DNA of 64,000 bases, from the NCBI RefSeq assembly GCF_048544455.1, contig NC_133534.1, positions 119,250,269 to 119,314,268 of the forward strand. The letters run 5' to 3'. A program made the translations under genes and the position numbers. Positions 21,923 through 32,564 of the stretch are shown one piece after another. This stretch comes from Silene latifolia. Taxonomy: Eukaryota; Streptophyta; Magnoliopsida; Caryophyllales; Caryophyllaceae. A model generated the notes under the pieces. That model did not search any database. It was not told the DNA's origin and worked only from the letters and a program-made list of their open reading frames with translations. The stretch's first letter is position 1. Each line of letters begins with the position of its first letter.

Positions 21923-24900
21923 GTGTGGGGCTTTGCTTCTGCCTTCATGCCCGAGCTTGTGCGGTTCCATTGTCTTTTTTCGAGTCTTCATGCTTGTCGA
22001 GATGGGTTTGGTAAGGGCCTTACTAAGGCAGCTTGGCAGAAACATTTTCAGGACCGACATTGCCAGAATGGTGCGTTGGAACTCACGCGTCGGACTCTTA
22101 CCGATAGTTTGACTGTTTATTCCAATGCCGAGAGTGTTTTGAGACGGATGGGGCTCTGGTTGTGTGGAGTGTGTTTTATGACTCGTACCACCCGCGCTAG
22201 ATGTCGACATAATCGGGGTGATATTGTGCCGTCTCCGGAGCGTGTTGATGGCCTCTACAGTTTTCATATTTATGGTATTCCGAGACATTTGGCTCCCTCT
22301 ACTTCGGTTTCTTCTGATGATGGTGTTGAGCTTGTTCAGTGGTCTATATCTTCCCTTGATCGTTTATTGTCTTTGGGCCTTCGCACCGTAAAATTTATTC
22401 CTCCTAAGTGTCGTCTTGGGTTTGCTCGGCCTTTGAAAGGAGCTCTGGATGATGTGGCTGATTTCCCTAGTGATCTCTCTCGCTGGGTTCGGTTACTTGT
22501 TTTACCGCTGTGTCTGCTTAAGAATTTCGCTCCTCGGAGTAATGTTGAGTGTAGGATGGCTATTCGACGCCAGCGTCAGGAGGAGAGTATTGCTAGGGCT
22601 ATCCTTGCTTGGGGGGTACCTGGGGGGAGGGGGGGGGGAGGGTTTGCAGCTGTTGCAGGAGTGTTTTTATGAGGGTCCTTCTTTGTTTACTGTGGAGGAG
22701 GACCCGGATTTGGGTGAGCATAACCTCCGTCAATGTCGGCGGAAGATTTCGGATGGTCACTATACTGCTGCTGTTCGGGTGCTTTCTTCCTCTGGGGTCG
22801 CCCGCTACTCCGATGCCACTCTTATCGCCTTGCGTGAGAAGCATCTTGTCGCCCCACCTCCTTCTTTGCCTCCTTTGTCTGGGGATCATCATCCTCTAGT
22901 TGCCTCTGAGTCAGTGGTTTTGGATATGATTCGGAGCTTCCCTCGTGGTACGTCTTGTGGGAGGGATGGTTTTCGTGCCCAGCACCTTATGGATTGCTTG
23001 AGTGGCGCTGCTGTGGCTATTTCTGTTGAGTTGATCACTTCTACTACTAGGGTGGTTAATCTATTTCTTGAGGGTCGGTGCCCTCTTGCTTTGGGAGAGT
23101 ACATTGCCAGCGCCCCTCTCACGCCGCTTGTTAAACCAGGTGACGGGGTCCGTCCTATTGCTGTTGGCACTGTCTGGAGACGGCTTGTCTCTAAGGTGGG
23201 TGCTTTTATGGTGGGTCCTTCTTTGTCGTCTTATTTTAGTGGTTTACAGTTTGGGGTGGGTGTGTCCGGTGGAGGAGAGGCTATCTTGCATGCCTTGAAT
23301 CGGCTCATTGAGGCACAGGGTGCTGAGGTGGGACTTTCCATGTTACTGGTTGATTTCCCGAATGCTTTCAACCTTGTTGATCGTACGACCATGCTTCAGG
23401 AAGTCCGCCGACGTTGCCCGGTTCTCTCCCGTTGGGTGGAGTTTTGTTATTCCAGCCCTGCCCGTCTTTTTTATGGGGAGCATTGCTTGTGGTCTTGTCA
23501 GGGAGTCCAGCAGGGTGATCCTTTGGGTCCGTTGCTTTTTGCTTTGGTTTTGCATCCCTTAGTATGCAAAATTCGGGACACTTTTGACCTCTCTATGCAG
23601 GCATGGTACTTGGATGATGGCACCATTGTGGGGGATACTTTGGAGGTGGGGAAGGTCTTGGATTTGATTATGGCGGATGGCCCCCGTTTTGGACTACACC
23701 TTAATGTCTCTAAGACGGAGGTCTATTGGCCTGATGAGGATCCTCAAAGTCGGCTCCCTGGGGTTTTCCCCCCCTCCATTGCTCGGCCCGCAAGAGGTGT
23801 TACAGTTTTGGGTTGACCTGTCAGTACTTGTCCAGGGTTTAGCAGTGAGGATGTGGCGAGGAGAGTAACTAAGACCATTGAGCTAATGGACTTGGTTGCG
23901 AGGATTGAGGACCCGCAATGTAAGTTGCTTCTACTTCGAGCTTGTACTGGTATTTCTAAGCTCTATTTCTCCCTTCGTACTTGCTCCCCTAGTGTTTTTG
24001 GGTCCGTCCATCTTCCTTTTGATGCTGCTCTTCGTTCCAGCTTGGAACGTATCGTCACCGCGTCTGGCCCGGGTTTTGGGGATGTTTGACATTATGCTTT
24101 TATTGCGTCCCGTTTGCAGTCTGCTGATTTGCAGGCTAAGCTCCTCGGACCCTCTAGTATTGTAGTTGTTGGCCCTGCTTTTGATGATGCCGCGCGAGAT
24201 TTTACTGCCACTACAGGCTCTGGTATCTTAGGTAACCCTAGTGAAATTGCTGCCCCCAAACTTATGAAGAAATTGGCAGACATTTATTTCGCGACGGTTG
24301 CATTTTGCCTCAGGGTCATTTTCTCTTTGACACCTCGCCACTTGCTTTGTGGCAGTCTCAGCAGGGTTCCCACTCCTCTGATTGGCTGCGCGCGGTTCCT
24401 ATCTCGGGGTTGTGTCAGACTATGAACTGGAGGACGTACCGTAGTGTGCTTGGGTATCGTCTGGGTGTTCCGTTATTCACGGTCTCTCGGCCCTGTCCAG
24501 CTTGCTCTCGGGATTTTACTGATGATGTTTTTGGGGACCACGCTGTTTCTTGTACTGGTACTGTGGGCGTTAAAAATCGGCATAACCTCGTCCGTGACAC
24601 TATTTTCGACATCTGCTATAGATCTGGTATTTCTGCAGGAAATGAGGTTGATGTTGGTTTGGTTGACGGGCATGGGGGTTCTCTTCGTCTTGCGGATTTG
24701 CTGCTTTATTCTTGGGACAGAGGTCGTGATGTGTGCGTTGACTTGACCGGGTCTTCTCCTTTGACACAGACTGAGATGACGAATTTTGTGTCGGGTCGGG
24801 TTGTTGCTGATGCTGCTCAACGGAAGTGTGCTAAGTATGGAGATTTGTGCGCGGTAGCGGGTTATGGTTTCCTTCCATTCTCTTTCTCATCACTTGGGGA

Positions 24901-25066
24901 GTTGGGTTCGGATGCTGTTGCCTTGCTCAAGCGGATCCAGAAATTCTCGGTATCTCAGGATGCGGGGGCTCGGGTGGCCGCTTACATTTTTACTAGACTT
25001 AGCTTGGTTGTTGCTAAGGGTGTGGGAGTCCAGCTTACTTCTCGGCTCCCCACCAATTTCATGTAA
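21923..25066 (+). pseudogene. Zinc finger - reverse transcriptase - restriction-like endonuclease protein
   Basis: Domains follow in order. First is a finger-like stretch with HFQDRHC (near 22040), then LCGVCFMTRTTRARCRH (about 22160-22210). The frame shifts at a poly-G run near 22620-22640. Reverse transcriptase follows, with LLVDFPNAFNLVDR (motif A), CQGVQQGDPLGPLLFAL (motif B) and AWYLDDGTIVGD (motif C, catalytic DD intact). Stops lie at 23814-23816 and 24087-24089, with a second frameshift near 24300. The C-terminal frame has CPAC, HAVSC (CCHC, 24494-24553), then SLRLADLLLYSW and CVDLTGSSPL, the RPD-like and second acidic motifs of a restriction-like endonuclease. It ends RLPTNFM at 25064. 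I know similar plant proteins as uncharacterised entries. Four lesions over about 1,040 codons indicate a fairly young copy. Confidence 0.82.
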
Positions 25067-27312
25067 ACTTTTGTTTTTCATTTAATGAAAGCTGCGCGCA
25101 TCCTTATTATAATAAAAAAAAATAATAATAATAATAATAGAATACATATTGTTAATTAGTAAGTTTCCTAATAAGACTACATTCTACTAGTATAAAAGCA
25201 AAGATAGATCTACCATATAGTTTTATTCATATAATTGCACAAGTATCACACATAAAGGGAGAGAGGGAAATCTATAGAAGAAAGCGGAAGAGAATATAGC
25301 TTTATTATCGTATGAAGGTAAGACCGTCACATAATTTAATATATGTTTTATAATTATTAATTCAATGTAAAATTCACGTATGTAATTGCCATATTAGACC
25401 ACCATTTGACTTGCTTTGACCGTGACCTTGGCCGTGGACCACCAGGGGGTGGCCGGACCGACATCAAACTATCGTTGACTGGCGGGAAGGGGTAGTTGAT
25501 CGGCGTAATAATGGTTGTTGTGGTTGTTGCAACCGTGAATGTAACATGGTTTGGACCTTTGGTTCGTCTGACGTAGACCAGACTGGGGTTGGGAGTTGGT
25601 TCCTGGTTGTGGGTAGACCATGTTGGTGGTGTCGGGGTGGCTATAGGCGGTGGTTCGTGCGGTGGTTTGCTGGAATTCACATAAAACAGGGGGAAATATG
25701 GGAGTCTTGTTGTCGATTGACTGTTGGGTTGTTTGTCACTGTTGTTGTTGTTGTTGTAATTGTGGTCGCTGGTTGTGGTGGTTGGGTAGGATGTAGGTCG
25801 TTGGTTGGTGGAGATGGGTGCAGTGGGGGATCCGTGGTTGTCTGTGGTGCTGGTTTGGACTGTGTTTTATTTCCTTAAACCGGGGTTATGTGGGGTGTCG
25901 AACTGTTGTTTGGTTGAGGTTAGGGCTGCGGTTGGCTCGTTTTTTTTTTGTGGTGTCTCAGGTGAGGCATTGGGCTGCTGCCCCACCGTGGCTGGGAATG
26001 GTGAGGTGGTAGTCCACGGTGATGGTGAATGGGTGGTGTTGTCGGAGGTGTCGTGCAGTGTAGTTGTTGCGGAGGCCGTTGTTGTTGTTGTTGTTTCTAC
26101 CGACTGCTATTAGGGTGGTTGCAGGGGGTGTGTCGGGTAAAGGTAGTGTTAGCCAGGGAGGCCACCGTGGCTGGGTGGACGATGGTGGAGGTCGTGTGAA
26201 GAGGGGCTACCGAGGGGGGAGCTGCAAGGTGTGTATGTGTGTGTTTATTTGGGTTGGACGTGTCACATGTGTGTTGGTTGATAAGTTGGGTTTTTCTTTT
26301 TCTTCTAATTATTGTAGAGCGAGTTAAGAGTCGGGTTTGTTCACGAGTTTTAATTAGCATAATTGTATAATTTATAAATAATGAAATGTAAATAATTATA
26401 GTTAGTTAATTAATTATAAGAGTTGAATAATTAGTAATTATAGTTATTATTCTTATAATTGTTAGGAGACGGTTGTGTTGAAAGGATTGTTGAAGAATAC
26501 TTTTAGTAGATTGCATAAATTGGAGTATTTGCGAAAAGGTAGGATAACTATTCAACTCGTCTTATCTTTGTTGGTTTGTGGAATTTATAAAAGATTGTGG
26601 AATTAGATGGATTAATTGATGTGGATTACATATTGTTGGATTGTTTATTGTTGGATTATTTATATTGGAATTTCGTTTGCATTGGATACCTCAGCCTCGT
26701 GTCTGAGATTATTTTTTTATAATTGGCATGGCGTACACGTGAATACCTCAACTTCGGTTGGGATGGTGAATACCTCAACTTTGGTTGGGATGGTGAATAC
26801 TTCAACTTCGGTTAGAATGATGAATACCTCGGGCCAGGGATTGGCGGGATGAATGGGTGTTTCGGGTGGTTAGCTCAGTTGTATTTGCATCATATATCAT
26901 ATCATTTCACCTTGTATTGGTGTTGGTTATTCCAACTCAACCTCGTGGTTGACAGTGTATTCGTGAACACCTGTGATGAACCATATTTGGGAGCAGATTT
27001 GACAGGTACTAAAGATTAGCTGACTTGGGAGCTTTTGGGAATGCGTGAGGACTTGGACAGTCTACCTAGAAATCTAGATAACATAGATGATTTAATCACT
27101 TTATTTATTTCCATTGTGAGTTGTACTTTAATTTATATTAAGTTTTATTTTGGTTAAGTTGTAATAAACATGTAATCACTAAATTTTTATTTAAAGTACT
27201 TGGGTTTGTTGTACTTTGTTATTCACTACCTCGTGAAACTGAGATGGTAACAATCCTATTTATTTGGGAATGTCTTGCTAAAGGCTCCTAAATAAATGGG
27301 GGTGTTACAAAG

Positions 27313-27324
27313 TGGTATCAGAGC
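27313..27324 (+). other. Primer-binding site, initiator tRNA-Met type
   Basis: TGGTATCAGAGC lies three bases after the LTR end at 27309. It is the usual primer site of plant chromoviruses and copia elements. Confidence 0.92.
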
Positions 27325-28663
27325 AAAACGATCTTGAGGCCTAACCAATGAATATAATAATGAATTTAGGAAGTGTCTAATAAAATGAACCCGGGTAGAA
27401 ACTATTAGGAACCCTTTTGGCTTAGGATGAGAAGGTACCCTTACTCCGAACCCCGACCCTTCTAGTTTTGAACCGGTTACCTTGAGAGATATTGAAGAGT
27501 GGGGTAATTTAAAATGAATATTGTTTATTTTCTTAGGAGTTATTGTTGCCTTGGATGTGTATTGTTTTCATTGATGACCGAGGTTACGGGACGTAACCTT
27601 GATTTTAAGGAGAGTGGGATGGATGAAATAAGGATTTGATGTTGAATTGTTTTGATCATGAGCTTGAAAGTAATTGTCGAATTGGTATTGATTATTTGAT
27701 TGGATGATTATAGTTGTAACATGTCTAGCGATATGCGGTTATGTGAATCCCAAAACCATGTTATTTACAATATTATGAAATGATTAAACTTGTGATAAGA
27801 AGCTTTAGAGTAGATGCTAGTCATGTGTGAAGTATGATGACTAAGTTGTGTTACTACAAGTATAGGAGGGTGTCAATAAGGATTTATGACCTAGTAAAAT
27901 GTAATGTAGAAGCTGGACCTTTTTTGTTAGATTTTACCCCTATTTGATCTAGTTACCATTTGATCTTTGTTAATCGTTCTTTCCAATGTCATTGGTCTAA
28001 TGTTTTAAATTACGGTTTGGGAGAAATAAATATTTTAGTGGACAGTGGTCAGAATGTTCCTGTAAAGTTAAGTTTTTGACAAACGATTTTGTAAAATTTC
28101 TCATTTAATTCGTACTTAATATTTTTTCTTAATTCCAACTCCACTGTTTAAAAGATTCAAATATGTTTTAAAATTGATAAGCCACGTTGCAAGATAAATT
28201 TTTTACAATTAATAGTGATTTTTAAAAGTTGACCCAAAGTTTTGACAAATTCCTGATCAGTTTCTATTTCGACCCACTGAATTGTTAAAATCTTTATAAA
28301 ATGATTATTCGAGATTTGGACTTAATCCTTTTTCTCATGTTTTGAAAACTCTTTATATTTTCTGGAAGGTATAAAATTTCAACGTAGAACGTAACAGTTA
28401 TTTAATGCTGATTTTTGAAAGTTACAACTTGACTTTGATTTCCGAAAACGAGAGTTTTACCAAAGGTTCAATATAAATGTTTTAACAATTCTTAACCCAT
28501 GATAGTTAGGAGGTAGGATTGATGATAGGAGGACCAAAGGAGGGGTAAGATAAGATACAGTTGACTACACCTTGTCCTGATTGTGGATACAAAATGTTTT
28601 TAAATATTAGGCCATCTTTCCTCGGGTAGAAGCTTATGTTGTCTTGTTTTACTTTTTAGAACC
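27325..28663 (+). other. Untranslated leader of gag-only element
   Basis: About 1.3 kb of AT-rich sequence with no supported gene. Its first 150 bases resemble the leader after the E3 primer site (57603 onward), including TCTAATAAAATGAACC, so both belong to related lineages. Confidence 0.65.
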
Positions 28664-29739
28664 ATGCCTCCAAAGAGATATACACCTACACCTTTTACCA
28701 TGTCCCAAGAGGAGATTGTCCGTTTGATATCTATGAATGGGACTTTGACTGCGGCACTGAAGGCTAAGGGGTCAGTTCAGGATTTAGCAAAGATGAGTGC
28801 TAATATTGCAAGGCACAACCCGACGAAATTTGACGGATTAGTAGAACCATCTTTACTTGGGGATTGGCATAGGGAGTTTGACAACCTTTTTCAATTAGTA
28901 GGATGTCCCGTGGAGCTGCAGGTAGATCAAGCTGCTTACTATTTGAGGGGGAAAGCGGGTTTGTGGTGGAATCATAGTAAGGAGGCCTTAAGGAAAGCTT
29001 GGAGGGAGAGTGATGAACCTTTTATCACTTGGAAGGGTTTCAAGGAGATATGAGGGTTGTGTTTGTACCAGAACATATTAGAAGTAAGATGAGAGCTGAA
29101 TTTGATTCTTTCAAGATGACTGATGAAATGACGGTGGAGAGCTATCACAGTAGGTTTATGGAATTGGCATAATATGTGTCTGATTTGAACTTCAGTGAGG
29201 AGATGCTAGCATTAAGGTTTGAGAAGGGGTTAACAATAACTATTTATAAGAGGCTTGCAGCTGGTCAGCCAAGTACTATGGATGATGTTTATCAGCGAGA
29301 TGGGCACGTGGAGAGGATTGCAGATATGTTACAGGAAGACAAGAAGGAGAAAAAAGAGAAGGGTGAGAAAAGAAAGACGGAGACTACGGGTGGAAGTGTA
29401 GGGGAAGGCAAGAAACAAAATACAAACCAGTTTCGGTCCTATGCATCAGGAGGAGCTTCGTTTGGGGGAAACTTCAGCAGTAGAGGAAACCAATCTTATT
29501 TCAGCGGGCTAAGTTGAGGTGAATGTTTCAGGTGTGGAAAGATGGGTCATAAGGCCGTGTCTTGCAGGGTATTTAGGAGTAATCAGAATAACAGTTATGG
29601 AAACAAAAATAGAGGTTATGGAGTGGGAAACCAAGGGCTTTATCAAACCCCCATGTCAAGGATTGGAAGTAATAGGAATCCGGGACAGTGGAGTAACCAA
29701 AGAAGCTATAACAATAGACAAGGCAATGGAGGTGACTAG
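28664..29739 (+). pseudogene. gag: Chromovirus-type Gag, frameshifted
   Basis: It starts MPPKRYTPTPFTMSQEE at 28664. The capsid domain has NPTKFDGLVEPSLLGDW, AAYYLRGKAGLWW and FITWKGFKE, all typical of Tekay/Del Gag. A TGA at 29051 ends the first frame; a -1 shift continues with AEFDSFKMTDEMTVESYHS, then a TAA near 29171. The third segment carries RFEKGL and a Lys/Glu-rich linker, a TGA at 29515-29517, and then a CCHC knuckle, CFRCGKMGHKAVSC, at 29524-29565. An Asn/Gly-rich tail ends at 29739. Three stops and a shift disable it. No protease frame follows. Confidence 0.88.
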
Positions 29740-30088
29740 AGTAATGGTGAAAAAACAGTTGGAATAGCTAGTACAATGCAAGGGAATGGGGAGAAGGGTA
29801 ACTAGTTATTTGGGAGATTAGAAATTTATGAGAATTTAGATATTCGTAGCTATTAAATAAAAGTATCTATTTGCAACTTCGGGACGAAGTTTATTTTTAG
29901 GGGGGTAGAATGTGATACTAAAATTATTCTGAGTTTCTATAACTTTGCTTATATGGTTTTATATGATTTTTATCGATACTTTATATAATATAAATGTGCG
30001 ATTGTCTTTATAATATAAGTGTGTGATGATAGTATTTTTGTTGGAATGTATGGAGTTAATGTTTTGGGTAGTCTGGGTGAACTTCGGG
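29740..30088 (+). other. Remnant after gag, with a polypurine-like tract
   Basis: No coding sequence. At about 29876-29911 lies CTTCGGGACGAAGT followed by TTAGGGGGG, which looks like a pol end plus polypurine tract. A second such signal belongs to the 3' end at 38235-38267. The pol genes appear to have been lost between gag and this point. Confidence 0.5.
30084..30088. repeat. Target duplication TCGGG (left) of non-coding LTR element
   Basis: TCGGG here is identical to TCGGG at 38235-38239, on either side of the LTR element. Confidence 0.9.
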
Positions 30089-30691
30089 TGTAACAACCCG
30101 GATTATAAAACAAAGGAAAAACATATATAAAATGAATATCAGAGTACGATACTGATAAAAGGGTCAAGGTGGCGGAAACACCAAGCCCAAATCCGGTTCG
30201 CTACTAAATCCAAAACAAACTAATACATTATTCAAGGCTCTTAAAACATAAAGTAAAGTCCTAATTTATTATTAAGCTCGCTTCGCACATTCCCCAAGCA
30301 AGCACCAACCAAACAGCAACGAACTGAACAACCTGAAAGGGGGTCGACAATAAGTCGGGAGTAACTAGATGCTCTCCCAGTCATGTTTACAACAATTGAA
30401 TATAATTAACAATCATTAACAAATGAAATGTAAAATCAGTAAACATGCGAGATCATCTATACTCATGAAAGACCCAACAAAGCTTACCATGACTTATCAA
30501 TCTTAAATGAATGCAATCATGCAAACCTAGACCATATGCAACCACTAGACCATGAATACTTACAAGACTAGTAGCAACAGACGACCCACAACAACCTAAG
30601 GCACAAAGCTAGCATCAAAGCATAGCGAACATGGTGACACACAATCCACAGCAACATAAGGCACAAAGCTAGCAACAAAGCATAGCGAATA

Positions 30692-30870
30692 GAGCGAACG
30701 CCCGTTAGAGCGTATAACCACTGCCTCTAACTGATGGAGCGTATAACCACTGCCTCCACCGGTACTATGTATAACGTATAACCACTGCCTATATGTCTAA
30801 GACCTGGCCAGACTCTCGGTAAACCGAACGACACTCGGGGAACAGAGCGTATAACCACTGCCTCTGCTAC
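30692..30870. repeat. Four copies of GCGTATAACCACTGCCT, 3' LTR
   Basis: Four imperfect copies of about 18 bp, each within 30-80 bp of the next. The matching array in the other LTR is at about 36382-36535, where several copies read ACCACCGCCT. Function is unknown. Confidence 0.8.
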
Positions 30871-31155
30871 CCCCCCGAACATAGACCCACAATCCCGCAT
30901 CGACGGGTGACGTTATTTCGTTCCGATAGTATATAACTGATACTACCGCCATCTATTCAAACTAGCAAACAAACCAATGCACAGTATAACTGACTGTACT
31001 AACATGCGTGAACAACATCACGACTCAACTCATAGGATAGTATAACTGACCATCCTACTTATCATATGAACAAGAGTAACCAAAGATATATGCAAACACA
31101 AGGACACAACACGTTGAACACAATACAACATATGAAACAAGTACAAGCAACCAAT

Positions 31156-31510
31156 GTTATAGTAACTTCAGCTATAACTTTAACTTTAACAATTCAATGT
31201 TATAGTAACCTTACCCATAACATAAACTCTTGATGCGAGGTTATAGTAACCTCTGCTATAACTTCAGTAAATATAACTCGGAAGTTATACTACCTCAACC
31301 ATAACCTTGACACGAAATACAAAGTTATACTAGCATTAACCATAACCTTGAGCCATAATCTCGGGGTTACTTTAGTTACAGCCATAACCTTGACTCGCAC
31401 TTCAATGTTATAATAGGTCCAGCCATAACTAGAGTAGCTACCCAAAGTTGTATTAACTTAAGCTATAACGCTTGAATCATCATCAACGTTATACTAGTTT
31501 TAGCTATAAC
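31156..31510. repeat. Array of nine GTTATA...TATAAC hairpin units, 3' LTR
   Basis: Nine units start at GTTATA (or close variants) and end at (G)CYATAAC after 8-12 bases, for example GTTATAGTAAC and GCTATAAC. Each can fold as a small stem-loop. They are about 40 bp apart. The same array occupies 36827-37181 in the other LTR. Confidence 0.8.
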
Positions 31511-32564
31511 TTTGGAAAGAACCCTTGGCCGCCTATCATGCCGCCACTAGGGTTTGATTCGGAAACCCTAATTACGCTCATGACACCCATAATAAACATA
31601 TAAACAACATACGATATATAATTAATACATTAAAACATATACAAACATGCGAAACATATTTAATCATGATAACAAATAATCAAACATGTACCAATCATAC
31701 AAAACAATCATTAAATCATATTAATTACATCAATTGGCATAAACACAATTAAAGGAAAACACCTAGTTACCTTTTTAGCAATTAATGATGCGAAATAAGA
31801 ATGAAAATTCCAAGAAAGGCACGACCAAGAAAACCTTGTCTCCAACACGTGTCCACGTCCCAAAAATAAACATTAAAGAAAGGCAGAAATCGAAACCCTT
31901 GAAAACGCCATGAAAAGCTATCCTTCTTCTTTACCCATTAAAATAAGAGACCTTAAAGGTAGGTCTAAAGGTCCATATAAATAATTCTCATAAAAATATT
32001 TGGAGAATAAATTATTGTAAAGGTAAGAGCAAGGATTGTGAAAATATAATTTATCAATAAGTTTGGAGGAAGAAAAGATATTCAACAATGGAGTCAAAGG
32101 GAGAAAGAAGAACAAAAGAGAGAAAAGGAGGAGGGAGGCGTGCGGCACATATCACGCGAGAAACAAAACAAAAGTGAGCAGCTTGCTTGCTAGCTTTAGG
32201 TTTTACGTGAGAAATAAGAAAGATTGACCTGGTTGCTTGCTAGGTTAATTCTATTTATAAGGGATTAACTAATGGGCTTTGGGTCCATTAGCTTATACAA
32301 TGGATTATCTGATTACAAATCGGAATGAAGCATATTAAAACGTAAGGAGAGCTTATTATAGAAAAGAAATTATTAAATTAAAATAATCAAATCATGCTCG
32401 GACATTTTAACCCTTCCAAAAGTAGATTAAAATGAGAAATAATAAAATAGAGAACGAAGACGATAAATATAAATATTTCCAGAATACATTAATATACTTC
32501 GAAATAATTAATTTAATAAAATACTTTTATAATAAAATATTATTATAAAACACGGGGTGTTACA

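Larger units (their letters stand above)
30089..32564 (-). repeat. 3' LTR of LARD-like element
   Basis: On the plus strand it begins TGTAACAACCCGG and ends CACGGGGTGTTACA. It contains the GCGTATAACCACTGCCTC repeat and the GTTATA/TATAAC array listed separately. A 76-codon minus frame (31918-32148) is repeated at the same place in the other LTR, but identity there follows from LTR duplication and does not show it is a gene. Confidence 0.92.

Noticed and set aside
25546..26327. Val/Gly-rich open frames in the gag-only element's 5' LTR
   Set aside because: GT-rich composition explains them and frames are not preserved in the sister LTR (39377-40097).
31918..32148. 76-codon minus-strand frame, repeated identically at 37589-37819
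   Set aside because: Identity follows from the two LTRs being near-identical; no domain and no third copy were seen.
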